Shown: one piece after another, positions 1-8,655 of the stretch | Numbering within the stretch: position 1 is the stretch's first letter | Layout: each line of letters begins with the position of its first letter | Assembly (NCBI RefSeq): GCF_000974785.1 | Contig: NZ_BBWV01000005.1 | Coordinates: 62,001 to 126,000 of the forward strand | Length of the DNA: 64,000 bases | Reading direction: 5' to 3' | Origin: Flavihumibacter petaseus NBRC 106054 | Lineage (GTDB): Bacteria; Bacteroidota; Bacteroidia; Chitinophagales; Chitinophagaceae | Notes under the pieces: generated by a model | The model's input: the letters and a program-made list of their open reading frames with translations, nothing else | Told to the model about the DNA's origin: nothing | The model's database searches: none | Position numbers and translations under genes: made by a program

Positions 1-140
1 ACGCCATTGAAATGATGCGTCTGCGCAGTATTTACTTTTGCGCATTTTGAAGGGTTAATTACGTAATTGCGCAGCAACAGTAAAACCTGCAATAATATCT
101 TAGCGGACCAACATTTTTAAAAAAGCTATTAACAAGTACT

Positions 141-1631
141 ATGCCTTGTAACCAGATACTATCGCAGTTAAAAAAGTGTATAGCGATTTTCGCGACAACT
201 GTTGCATCACTACCGCTCACTGGCAATGCACAAACGGCACCGACACCAGTAGGGCCGGTACCGAATGCCCGGCAGATTGAATGGTACCACCGGGAGATAA
301 TCGCTTTTTTTCACTTTGGCATGAATACATTTACCGGCGATAATGAAGGCGATGGCAAGGCAGACCCGGAGCAGTTTAATCCTGCGGCGCTGGATTGCAA
401 TCAATGGACCAGCGTATTAAAGCGTGCAGGCATTACCAGTGCCATCCTCGTGGCCAAACATGCAGATGGCTTCTGTAACTGGCCAACTGCACATACCAAT
501 TATTCGGTGAAGAATAGTCCCTGGAAAGACGGCAAAGGCGATGTGGTTAAAGAATTTACGGATGCCTGTAAAGCGGCAGGCATCAAGGCCGCCATCTATC
601 TCGGTCCGCATGACCGGCATGATTCGAGGTATGGAACAGATGACTATGCCAATTATTATGCGGATCAATTATCGGAGTTGCTCAGGAACTACGGACCGAT
701 CTGGGAAATATGGTGGGATGGCGCCGGCGCTGACAAGCTGACCACAGCTTACTATACACGCTGGGCGGATAGCGTTCGCGCCCTGCAACCCAATTGTGTG
801 ATATTCGGCACAAAGAATTCGTATGCCTTTGCCGATTGCCGTTGGGTAGGCAATGAATCCGGAATATCCGGCGATCCGTGCTGGTCAACAATCAATCCTT
901 CCTCCATACAGGAAGAAACGGGCCACATCACAGAATTAAATGAAGGTGAAATCAATGGTACGGCGTATATACCAGCCGAGGTGGATGTTTCCATTCGCCC
1001 CAGCTGGTTCTACCATCCGGAAGAAGATGCAAGGGTAAAAACGGTTGATGAACTTTGGGATATTTATTTAAAATCCGTCGGCCGCAATAGTGTGTTACTA
1101 TTAAACTATCCGCCGAATAAGGAAGGATTGGTTTCTTCTATTGATGCGCAACGGACAGACAGCCTCCGCTATTTGATCCACGGCACATTTAAGACCAATC
1201 TCGCCAGTGGCGCCAGGATAAAAACCTTGCATCCGCGCGGGTCCAACTATAAACCCTCGAATATGTTGGACAACAATGAAAGTAGTTACTATGCGACATC
1301 CGACGCTTACACAACCGATACGATAGAAGTGGACCTGGGTTCAAAAAAGACATTTGATGTCCTCATGTTGCAGGAGGTAATCGAATTGGGTCATCGCACC
1401 ACCGGCTGGTCAGTCGACTATTCAGCCAATGGCAAAAGCTGGACACCGATTCCGGAGGCAACCGGTAAGCAGTCTATCGGGTACAAGTGGATCGTAAAGT
1501 GTAAACCGGTAACGGCAACAAAACTGCGCTTACGCATCACATCAGGTAAAGCCGGCGCTGCCATTCATACTTTTGGAATCTATAAACAACAATCTATACG
1601 GCCGGATGGCATAGCTAAAGCAGCTATTTAA
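141..1631 (+). CDS. secreted alpha-L-fucosidase (GH29) with C-terminal discoidin-like domain
   Basis: Glycoside hydrolase family 29 enzyme expected to release terminal L-fucose from glycans outside the cytoplasm. An N-terminal signal peptide of about 30 residues ends near TGNAQ. The catalytic domain (about 35-345) starts with the family-typical WYHREIIAFFHFGMNTFTG and carries KHADGFCNWP and a WWDG motif whose Asp193 is the expected nucleophile. Residues about 355-480 resemble an F5/8 type C (discoidin) carbohydrate-binding domain. At 496 aa the length is normal for GH29 plus one accessory domain. It stands alone, with no SusC/SusD pair in view, so it is not part of a visible polysaccharide utilisation locus. 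Family assignment is firm; the substrate is inferred. Confidence 0.9.
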   Translation: MPCNQILSQLKKCIAIFATTVASLPLTGNAQTAPTPVGPVPNARQIEWYHREIIAFFHFGMNTFTGDNEGDGKADPEQFNPAALDCNQWTSVLKRAGITSAILVAKHADGFCNWPTAHTNYSVKNSPWKDGKGDVVKEFTDACKAAGIKAAIYLGPHDRHDSRYGTDDYANYYADQLSELLRNYGPIWEIWWDGAGADKLTTAYYTRWADSVRALQPNCVIFGTKNSYAFADCRWVGNESGISGDPCWSTINPSSIQEETGHITELNEGEINGTAYIPAEVDVSIRPSWFYHPEEDARVKTVDELWDIYLKSVGRNSVLLLNYPPNKEGLVSSIDAQRTDSLRYLIHGTFKTNLASGARIKTLHPRGSNYKPSNMLDNNESSYYATSDAYTTDTIEVDLGSKKTFDVLMLQEVIELGHRTTGWSVDYSANGKSWTPIPEATGKQSIGYKWIVKCKPVTATKLRLRITSGKAGAAIHTFGIYKQQSIRPDGIAKAAI

Positions 1632-1693
1632 GCAAACCGGCGATACCAAACTGCTTCCCTGCGCCCCTGCGTGAAAAGAACAGTCGTGTATTA

Positions 1694-1719
1694 CCTGCTG
1701 AAGCTTTAGCGTAAGCAGG
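1694..1719. repeat. hairpin repeat, family A copy 1
   Basis: A 6-bp stem CCTGCT/AGCAGG encloses the 14-nt loop GAAGCTTTAGCGTA. The loop is the reverse complement of the loops at 8081 and 8169, so this is an inverted copy of the family that clusters upstream of dnaK. The 371-base gap (1632-2002) holds this element and the 61-bp repeat that follows; I see no gene in it. Confidence 0.65.
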
Positions 1720-1739
1720 CAGCGCATTCCCCTTCGCGC

Positions 1740-1800
1740 CTTTGCTCCTTGGCGTGCTTTGCGCGAAACCGCTGCTAAGCGCAGCGCAGCAGCAAACAAA
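1740..1800 (+). repeat. 61-bp inverted repeat, left copy
   Basis: This segment matches the reverse complement of 4509-4569 at 58 of 61 positions. It contains CTTTGCTCCTTGGCGTGC followed by TTTGCGCGAAAC and a CGCAGCAGCAAACAAA end. The two copies sit on either side of the permease gene in opposite orientation. It resembles CTTTGCGCGAAA-type intergenic repeats, but no transposase or target duplication is visible. Confidence 0.75.
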
Positions 1801-2002
1801 CCCCTTTACCCGAAACAGCTCAACCCCGCATTACGACACTTCGCGTGCAACACTGCCCGAAAAAGCACATCCGCTGTCCGCTTCCGTACACTTTCCTAGA
1901 CAATTTCATCCCCAACAGACTGACCAACAACCTCTTACACGATTGGCACAACTGTAGCAGCAAAGTATTGCCCGCGCCATAACCGGCCGGGCACCAAGCC
2001 GC

Positions 2003-4363
2003 ATGCTGCAAAACTATTTCAAGATCGCCTGGCGCAACCTCACCCGCAACAAGGGATTCGCGCTCACCAACCTCCTTGGTCTCACCATCGGGATCTCCTG
2101 CACCATCTTCATCCTCCTCTGGGTACAGGACGAACTGACCTACGACAAGTTCCACGCGAACTACAACAATACCTATAAGGTCATGGCCAACCGGAACTTC
2201 AATAACCAGATGTTCACGGATCCCAACATGGTCTTCCCCCTCGCAGACGCCCTCGAAAAGGAAATTCCCGAAATCAAACACGCTACCGTCGTCACCTACC
2301 CGCAACCACGCATCTTCGAACACGGCGACACCAAACTCAAAAAGGAAGGCTATACCGTCAACCAGAAATTCTTCAACGTCTTCACCTGGAAATTCCTCGA
2401 AGGCAACGCCGCCACCGCCCTCAATGACCCTTCGTCGATCATCCTCACTGAATCGATGGCCAAAGCCTTCTTCGGTAACACCAGCGCTGTCGGCAAAACC
2501 ATCCGCGTCGACAATGACCGCGACGCCAAAATCACTGCCGTCGTAGCCGATCCGCCAGGCAATTCCACCCTGCGCTTCGACTACCTCAACACCTTCAACT
2601 ACAGCGACGAAGACACCAAAAGAAACTACGCCGAATGGACCAACTCCTCCTGGGCCGTCTACATCACCACCAGCCCGGGCACCAACCTACCCGCACTCGA
2701 TAAAAAGATCACCGCCCTCAAACTCAGCCACGATCCCAACGATAAAGCCATCAGCACCTACTTCACCTTCCCGATGAAGCAATGGCGCCTGTATAACGAT
2801 TTCAAGGACGGCAAAAACACTGGCGGACTCATCGAATACGTACGACTGTTCTCCATCATCGCCGTGATCATCCTCCTGATCGCCTGCGTCAACTTCATGA
2901 ACCTGTCCACCGCCCGCTCCGAACGCCGCGCCAAAGAAGTAGGCATCCGCAAAACCCTGGGCTCCGATAAAAAACAACTGATCTTCCAGTTCTTCATCGA
3001 ATCCGTCATCCTCGCCTTCTCCGCCTTCATCCTCTCGCTGCTCGCCGTCTACCTCCTGATGCCGGCCTTCAATACCCTGGTCGACAAACACCTCCATCTC
3101 GATATCACACAGGCCCGCTTCTGGATCGCCTCCGCAGCCATCATCAGCTTCACCGGCATCATCGCCGGCAGCTACCCGGCCCTGTACCTCTCGTCCTTCA
3201 ACCCGATCGCCGTGTTGAAAGGAAGTTTTTTAGCAGGGAAAAATGCCAGCCTCCCGCGGCACGTACTCGTCGTGGGACAATTCATCATCTCGATTCTCCT
3301 GATCTCCGCCACAATCATCGTGTATCGCCAGATCGAACATATCCGCAACCGCGATATCGGCTACAATCCCAATAACCTGATCATGATCCCCACCTCAGGC
3401 GACATCCAGAAGAACTATGAAGTCATCAAACAGGAACTCCTGAAAACCGGCAACGTCGCTTCCGTCACCCGCACCTTTTCACCCATCACCAATATCTGGT
3501 GGAAATCACCGGCCCCGGATTGGGAAGGCAAACCCGACAACCTGCAGATCCTCTTCGCAGGCATGTCCGCCGATGTGGACTTCACCAAAACCATGGGCAT
3601 CAAAATGCTTGAAGGAAAAGACTTCTCCGGCATGCCCTCCGACAGCGGCGCCATGCTCCTGAACAAAGCCGCCATCGACGCGATGGGCATCAAAGACCCG
3701 ATCGGCAAACAAATGCGTTACGGTCCCCGTACCTACACCGTGATCGGCATTACCGACAACGTCGTGATGGAATCGCCCTTCAACCCGGTCGATCCCATGA
3801 TGGTATACTACAACCCGAACAACATCAATATCATGAGCATCCGGCTCAAACCCGGAAGCTCCGTTCAGCAATCCATTAAAATGATGGAAGGGATTTTCAC
3901 CCGCCACAACCCGACCATACCTTTCGAATACCAGTTCGTGGACCAGGAATTCGGGAAGAAATTCGTGGCAGAAGAACTGATCAGCAAACTCACCAACATC
4001 TTCGCCGGGCTCGCGATCTTCATTTGCTGCCTGGGTCTCGCCGGACTCGCTTCCTTCACCATCGAGAAACGTTTCCGCGAGATCGGCATCCGTAAGGTGC
4101 TCGGCGCCTCCGTCGGCCAGGTGCTGCTCCTGATCTCCCGCGATTTCCTGAAACTGGTACTGATCGCTTTTCTGATCGCGGTTCCCTTCGCGTGGTGGGG
4201 CATGCACAACTGGCTCGAGAAATACACCTTCCACATCAACATCAGCCTCTGGCTGTTCCTCGCGGTGGGCGGCATCGTGCTGCTGCTCACGCTGGTGGTG
4301 GTAAGCCTCAATACGCTGCGCGCCGCGACGAGCAACCCGGTGAGCAGCCTGCGCTCCGAATAA
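2003..4363 (+). CDS. FtsX/MacB-type ABC transporter permease
   Basis: A 786-aa inner-membrane permease of the large Bacteroidota family with two FtsX domains and MacB-like periplasmic regions. It opens with MLQNYFKIAWRNLTRNKGFALTNLLGL, the usual start of this family, with a first membrane helix at about 20-42. A periplasmic MacB_PCD-like region (about 45-270) is followed by three helices (about 285-400), a second periplasmic region (about 430-660) and three final helices. EVGIRKTLG and EIGIRKVLG are the paired FtsX cytoplasmic signatures. No ATP-binding subunit lies beside it, as is common for these genes; it may work in antimicrobial or lipoprotein export. Codons are strongly C-ending, more than in the neighbouring fucosidase, and the gene is flanked by the 61-bp inverted repeat. 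Confidence 0.88.
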   Translation: MLQNYFKIAWRNLTRNKGFALTNLLGLTIGISCTIFILLWVQDELTYDKFHANYNNTYKVMANRNFNNQMFTDPNMVFPLADALEKEIPEIKHATVVTYPQPRIFEHGDTKLKKEGYTVNQKFFNVFTWKFLEGNAATALNDPSSIILTESMAKAFFGNTSAVGKTIRVDNDRDAKITAVVADPPGNSTLRFDYLNTFNYSDEDTKRNYAEWTNSSWAVYITTSPGTNLPALDKKITALKLSHDPNDKAISTYFTFPMKQWRLYNDFKDGKNTGGLIEYVRLFSIIAVIILLIACVNFMNLSTARSERRAKEVGIRKTLGSDKKQLIFQFFIESVILAFSAFILSLLAVYLLMPAFNTLVDKHLHLDITQARFWIASAAIISFTGIIAGSYPALYLSSFNPIAVLKGSFLAGKNASLPRHVLVVGQFIISILLISATIIVYRQIEHIRNRDIGYNPNNLIMIPTSGDIQKNYEVIKQELLKTGNVASVTRTFSPITNIWWKSPAPDWEGKPDNLQILFAGMSADVDFTKTMGIKMLEGKDFSGMPSDSGAMLLNKAAIDAMGIKDPIGKQMRYGPRTYTVIGITDNVVMESPFNPVDPMMVYYNPNNINIMSIRLKPGSSVQQSIKMMEGIFTRHNPTIPFEYQFVDQEFGKKFVAEELISKLTNIFAGLAIFICCLGLAGLASFTIEKRFREIGIRKVLGASVGQVLLLISRDFLKLVLIAFLIAVPFAWWGMHNWLEKYTFHINISLWLFLAVGGIVLLLTLVVVSLNTLRAATSNPVSSLRSE

Positions 4364-4508
4364 GAAAAGCGCGCAAAGGATTTCTCACGGAAGTTGTTTT
4401 GAGCAAGAAGTTATATCGCGCAAAAGAGTTTTTCATGCAGATGTATATGCGCTGGCGTCATTTGGCGCTGGCGCTTTTTTTACATCCTGCTTTTTCTCGC
4501 TGTGGCGT

Positions 4509-4569
4509 TTTGTTTGCTGCTGCGCTTCGCTTGGCAGCAGTTTCGCGCAAAGCACGCCAAGGAGCAAAG
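4509..4569 (-). repeat. 61-bp inverted repeat, right copy
   Basis: Right arm of the pair with 1740-1800. Identity ends where the left copy ends on the CAAACAAA side and decays on the CTTTGC side. It lies in the 663-base gap 4364-5026, which otherwise holds a degraded coding fragment (4864-4986) and no intact gene I can support. Confidence 0.75.
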
Positions 4570-4863
4570 CCGCAAAGAAGAGGAAAGCATTTCGCGCTTT
4601 TTTCTCGCCATGCGCGCAGTGATGCAGTGATGCAGTGGCGCTGTGGCGCAGGGAGGAGAATACGTTTATAGTCGTTCTGCCATTAAGGAAAAAGTTACCG
4701 CTATTACACGGAAGCACGTGTTTATTTTCCTGGAACGCAGTCTGGTCGCGGATTTTCCAGATTTTTATAAATTGTCCGATTTCTAAAAAGCACATCCCAC
4801 TCTTAACAATTACTGGCGTCCAGGCATCGGGGCACCGCAAGAGCCACCCGCAAACGTCAAATG

Positions 4864-4986
4864 TTAAAGCAACTCCTTCGGAATGAATTTAGACAGCATA
4901 GCCTTCTGGCGGGGCTCCACTACCACGAAAGTCCATTGCCCATCAGGCTGTTTGTCGGCAATAGCCCGCTTGTTGGTGCGGATATC
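4864..4986 (-). pseudogene. 40-codon coding remnant downstream of argS
   Basis: On the minus strand an open stretch of 40 codons encodes IRTNKRAIADKQPDGQW, then TFVVVEPRQKAMLSK, ending FIPKELL and a TAA. It has a natural protein-like composition but is preceded in frame by a stop and has no start codon before an internal Met. I read it as the C-terminal end of a gene whose body has been lost, perhaps during the event that placed the inverted repeat nearby. The family is not recognised. Confidence 0.4.
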
Positions 4987-5026
4987 TTAGAACCCGGTCG
5001 ACGCATCATATTGAAAAGTGGATTTC

Positions 5027-6847
5027 TTACATCTTTTCCGGCACCCGGATTCCCAGCAAGGCCATGCCCGCCTTCAGCACACCAGCCGTCATCACGGCAA
5101 TCCGCAGCCGCAATTGCTTCTTCTCTTCCGACTCCGCACGATGAATATTGTGCTGGGTCAAAAAGGAATTGAATGTCTTCGCGAGATTATAACAGTAATT
5201 AGCGAGCAGGGAAGGATTATATTCCAACGCAGCCTGATCAATAATGGAGGGATATTCTTCCAGGTTCACCAGAAGTGTTTTCTCCAATGGCAGCAGTGCA
5301 GTCGGAAATTTATGATGATTGGCTTTTAAGTAGCCATACAATCCTTCACCTGAGACATATTGTTGAAAGACTTCGTCTTTTCTCAGAATAGATTTTGTCC
5401 GCGCATGCGTGTACTGAATGAACGGACCCGTGTAGCCGTGAATATCGATGGATTCCTCGGGATTGAAGATCATCTTCTTTTTGGGATCCACCCGCAGCAG
5501 GTAAAATTTCAACGCGCCGAGACCGATAATGTCATAGAGATCTTTCAGCTCAGCTTCCGTGAAGCCTTCCACCTTGCCGAGCTCCTTCGTGTGGGATTCA
5601 GCGATCGTCACCATCTCCTGCACGAGATCATCTGCGTCAACAACGGTTCCTTCGCGGCTCTTCATTTTGCCGGTAGGCAGTTCTACCATGCCGTAGGATA
5701 AATGATGGATGCCTTCTGCATTGGGCAATCCGAGTTTCTGGGCGATCAATTGCAGCACCTTGAAGTGATAGTTCTGTTCATCACCCACCACGTAGATGCT
5801 CTGATCGATATGGAAATGGTTGTATTTCTCCTGCGCGAGACCGATATCCTGGGTCATGTAGACGGAGGTGCCGTCTTTCCGCTGCACCAGTTTTTCGTCG
5901 AGGCCGTCGCCGGTGAGGTCGATCCAGACAGATCCGTCTTCTTTCTGGTAGAAGACGCCTTTCGCGAGGCCTTCCTGCACCGTCTTTTTACCCAACAAAT
6001 ACGTATTGCTCTCGTAATAAACGATGTCGAAATTGCTGCCGATCCGGGCATAGGTTTCATCGAAGCCCTCGTATACCCAGCCGTTCATGGCTTTCCAGAG
6101 CTCGATCACGTCAGGTTTGCCCGCTTCCCAGTCCACCAGCATCTGCTGGGCTTCCTGCAAAATCGGTGCTTCTTTCTCGGCGACTTCTTTAGTCTTGCCT
6201 GCAGCAACCTGCGCTTCGACCTCGGCCTTCAGGGCATCATTGAACTTCACGTAATAGAGTCCCACGAAATGGTCGCCCTTCATGCCCGTGGAGGCAGGCG
6301 TGGCGCCATTGCCGAAGCGTTGCCAGGCGATCATGCTCTTGCAGATATGGATGCCGCGGTCGTTCACGATGCAGCTTTTCACCACTTCGTTGCCGTTCGC
6401 CTGCAGGATGGAAGCGATGCTCCAGCCCAGGAAATTGTTCCGGAGGTGACCCAGGTGCAGCGGCTTGTTGGTGTTGGGAGAGGAGTACTCCACCATCACT
6501 TTGTGGCCGTTGGAAGGAGCTACCCCGAAAGCGGGATTGCCCGCCTGTTCGTTGAGGAAATGCGTCCAGTATTTGTCCGCCACCACGAGGTTCAGGAACC
6601 CCTTGATGATATTATACCGGTCAATGAGACCGCCGCTGTTGTCCACCAGGTAGTCGCCGAGCGCTTGGCCGATGGCATCGGGACTACTTTTCAGGGCCTT
6701 TACAAAAGGAAAGAGTACGAGGGTATAGTCGCCCTCGAATTCGGGCTTCGTCCGGCTGATCTGGAGGGGAAGTCCCGCGGGGGCATCAGGGTAGCTGGCC
6801 GCGATGGCGGTGGCTGCAAGTGACTGTATTTGAACGGCTATCGACAT
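5027..6847 (-). CDS. argS: arginyl-tRNA synthetase
   Basis: Class I aminoacyl-tRNA synthetase charging tRNA-Arg in the cytoplasm. The N-terminal tRNA-binding domain spans about 1-110. The HIGH-type motif appears as HLGHLRNN after YSSPNTNKPL, typical of ArgS; KMSKS is represented by KMKSREGTVV. A C-terminal anticodon-binding (DALR-type) domain ends in GIRVPEKM. The 606-aa length is normal. An upstream in-frame TTG would add three residues, but the ATG at 6847 gives the expected MSIAVQIQ start and lies just downstream of a TAnnTTTG element at 6872-6865. It is divergent from gtrA with about 54 bases between them. Confidence 0.96.
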   Translation of the reverse strand: MSIAVQIQSLAATAIAASYPDAPAGLPLQISRTKPEFEGDYTLVLFPFVKALKSSPDAIGQALGDYLVDNSGGLIDRYNIIKGFLNLVVADKYWTHFLNEQAGNPAFGVAPSNGHKVMVEYSSPNTNKPLHLGHLRNNFLGWSIASILQANGNEVVKSCIVNDRGIHICKSMIAWQRFGNGATPASTGMKGDHFVGLYYVKFNDALKAEVEAQVAAGKTKEVAEKEAPILQEAQQMLVDWEAGKPDVIELWKAMNGWVYEGFDETYARIGSNFDIVYYESNTYLLGKKTVQEGLAKGVFYQKEDGSVWIDLTGDGLDEKLVQRKDGTSVYMTQDIGLAQEKYNHFHIDQSIYVVGDEQNYHFKVLQLIAQKLGLPNAEGIHHLSYGMVELPTGKMKSREGTVVDADDLVQEMVTIAESHTKELGKVEGFTEAELKDLYDIIGLGALKFYLLRVDPKKKMIFNPEESIDIHGYTGPFIQYTHARTKSILRKDEVFQQYVSGEGLYGYLKANHHKFPTALLPLEKTLLVNLEEYPSIIDQAALEYNPSLLANYCYNLAKTFNSFLTQHNIHRAESEEKKQLRLRIAVMTAGVLKAGMALLGIRVPEKM

Positions 6848-6864
6848 TATTAACAATAAGGGGG

Positions 6865-6872
6865 CAAAAGTA
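6865..6872 (-). promoter_or_regulatory. putative -7 element of the argS promoter
   Basis: On the minus strand this reads TACTTTTG, an exact match to the Bacteroidota TAnnTTTG -7 consensus, 18 bases before the argS ATG. No convincing -33 TTG is seen. Confidence 0.55.
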
Positions 6873-6887
6873 ATAAGAATGGATAAT

Positions 6888-6895
6888 TATCTTTG
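6888..6895 (+). promoter_or_regulatory. putative -7 element of the gtrA-like gene promoter
   Basis: TATCTTTG matches TAnnTTTG exactly and ends 6 bases before the ATG at 6902, so transcription would start at or very near the start codon (leaderless or nearly so). This supports ATG 6902 over the upstream TTG at 6893, which lies inside the element. Confidence 0.55.
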
Positions 6896-6901
6896 CATCC
6901 G

Positions 6902-7438
6902 ATGGTAAAAGGCCTCTCGAATTTCGTAACGTCAGCAGTGGATTTCTTTTATCCGCCATTCCGACGGATTTTGCCTGTCCAGACCTTCCGGTACCTGGCT
7001 TGCGGTGGCGCCAACACGTTGTTCGATATCCTGGTCTTCTTTTTCAGCCTGCATTTTATTGTTCAGAAGTCGATCTGGCATACCGGTCTTTTTGTCGGCG
7101 GCTACGAGATTGCTTTCCAGCCCCACACATTATCCGTTTTCATTGCGTTTCTGGTCAGCTTTCCAACCGGCTTTTTCCTCATGCGGACCGTCGTTTTCCA
7201 TGATTCCGATCTCCGCGGCCGGGTGCAGTTGTTCCGCTACCTGGTACAGGTGCTGGTCTGCCTCGTGCTGAACGTGGTGCTGATCAAGCTCTTCGTCGAA
7301 GTGCTCGGATTCTACCCGACCATCTCGAAGATCCTGACCACGGTGCTCGTGGTGACATTCAGTTACCTGTCCCAACGTTATTTTACATTCCGCAAGAAGC
7401 TGGTGCCTGAAGTTGCTGCTTCCGAAGAAGCCGCCTGA
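6902..7438 (+). CDS. GtrA-like family membrane protein
   Basis: A 178-aa polytopic inner-membrane protein of the GtrA/DPMS1 family. Four hydrophobic helices (roughly 27-55, 75-100, 108-130, 140-160) and the motif RYLACGGANTLFDILVFF match the family, as does the ending YFTFRKK. Family members are thought to flip or help transfer undecaprenyl-linked sugars during surface glycan synthesis; here no glycosyltransferase is adjacent, so the substrate is unknown. ATG 6902 is chosen over the TTG at 6893 because of the overlapping promoter element. Confidence 0.85.
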   Translation: MVKGLSNFVTSAVDFFYPPFRRILPVQTFRYLACGGANTLFDILVFFFSLHFIVQKSIWHTGLFVGGYEIAFQPHTLSVFIAFLVSFPTGFFLMRTVVFHDSDLRGRVQLFRYLVQVLVCLVLNVVLIKLFVEVLGFYPTISKILTTVLVVTFSYLSQRYFTFRKKLVPEVAASEEAA

Positions 7439-7590
7439 TTCCTTCCTACTGGCTGCATCCATCACACGTTGAATCCACGGTTATCTATACTACTTACTGA
7501 TAATCAACCCCGTAAAACTCCAATCAACGACTCTCATTTTCGCTTTTTAGCGTGTGCAGACTACCCACGAATTACCATCCTTCTAATACC

Positions 7591-7681
7591 CATCCTATAG
7601 CCGTCCTACAGCCATCCTATAGCCGTCCCCCAGCAAAAGGGTGGTTTTGCTATAGGATCGCTGTAGGATTGCTGTAGGTCG
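7591..7681. repeat. mirror array of 11-bp repeats (inverted)
   Basis: Three 11-mers of form NNTCCTAYAGC (7591, 7602, 7613) are followed by a 25-base centre and then three reverse-complement 11-mers (7649, 7660, 7671). The two 33-base arms can pair almost completely, forming a long hairpin. There is no coding around it. It is not a CRISPR: units are adjacent without spacers. Confidence 0.75.
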
Positions 7682-7800
7682 GCTAATAGATGACTGCTGG
7701 AAAACCCGACTGTTAGTCAAATGGGCGAGATTGGAGCGGGAAGGGCGGGAGACTGGTGGGTTTTCCGGAATGGGGGTCACTTTTTCAATTTCGTGCCTCG

Positions 7801-7826
7801 CCCACTGTAGCTTTAGCGAAAGTGGG
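7801..7826. repeat. hairpin repeat, family A copy 2
   Basis: Stem CCCACT/AGTGGG around the 14-nt loop GTAGCTTTAGCGAA, in the same orientation as the copy at 1694. Confidence 0.65.
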
Positions 7827-8080
7827 TAATTCATAAAATGCAGTGAAATGAGCCACCAGTCTGCATTTCAGATCCGTATCCGTAAAACGCGTTTTTTTAA
7901 AGGGTTTTCTCCGTGAGAATCTTTCCCGGTAATACCCTTTCACTCCAACGGACTATGTGTCTAATCAACCAAACCGAAGCCGTTCCGCCGATAGCGTCGC
8001 AATTACCAGCCTGGAGACCCTAACACCTTAGCCGTCTTAGATCCGATTAATATCCATTTGATTCACATACGGATATGAAA

Positions 8081-8106
8081 CCCACCTACGCTACAGCTTC
8101 GGTGGG
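8081..8106. repeat. hairpin repeat, family A copy 3
   Basis: Stem CCCACC/GGTGGG around the 14-nt loop TACGCTACAGCTTC. It is followed by CAAAGCCC, so the right stem GGGC can alternatively pair with GCCC across AAA. Confidence 0.65.
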
Positions 8107-8168
8107 CAAAGCCCGCTACCAGAGCGGATTTTCCTCAATTTCATAAATTACCCTATTTCCGAAAAGCA

Positions 8169-8194
8169 CCCTCCTTCGCTAAAGCTTCGGAGGG
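8169..8194. repeat. hairpin repeat, family A copy 4
   Basis: Stem CCCTCC/GGAGGG around the 14-nt loop TTCGCTAAAGCTTC, again followed by CAAAGCCC. Confidence 0.65.
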
Positions 8195-8240
8195 CAAAGC
8201 CCACACCTTCGCTAAAGCTACTGCCTGCGCTGAAGCTACT

Positions 8241-8264
8241 GCCTGCGCTGAAGCTTCGGCAGGC
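8241..8264. repeat. hairpin repeat, family A copy 5
   Basis: Stem GCCTGC/GCAGGC around a 12-nt loop containing GCTGAAGCTTC. Incomplete copies with CTTCGCTAAAGCTACTGC precede it at about 8205-8240 and follow it at about 8356-8395. The whole 7439-8655 gap (1217 bases) is repeats plus the dnaK leader; no gene is supported in it. Confidence 0.6.
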
Positions 8265-8655
8265 TAGTCGGCAGTCAAAGCCCGCCACTACCAGAACTGT
8301 GTCAGGTCAATCGCCCCCTTACCCCACGGATAAACTTCAAACCTCAAACCCAACCCACACCTTCGCTAAAGCTACTGCTTACGCTAATTCTTCAGCAGCC
8401 AAAGTCAGTGGGCAAAGCCAAACCTCAGACCGCAAACCCCAGACCTCAAACCATTCTCTCACAACGCACTTCGTATATAACTAATAGCCACGCAATTCTG
8501 TCACCGTCCACACCCTCAGCGTAAAATTTTGTCATCCTCTAAGTGAACTTTTTCCCTTTTCCCTGCCATCCTGCCATTTTTGCACCTTTTTCCTGCCTTG
8601 GCATATCTCTTGACGATTCATATAGACATTCATTCATAAAAGGAAAATCAATCAT

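Noticed and set aside
4192-4671. 159-codon plus-strand frame spanning the permease end and the right inverted repeat.
   Set aside because: Its second half is the translated repeat (also seen at 1542-1799 on the other strand); the first half is a shadow of the permease gene.
5702-6823. 373-codon plus-strand frame opposite argS.
   Set aside because: Antisense shadow; argS on the minus strand has both class I signature motifs.
7591-7681. Regular repeats that could be taken for a CRISPR array.
   Set aside because: Units are 11 bp, contiguous, without spacers, and inverted around a centre; no cas genes are present in the window.
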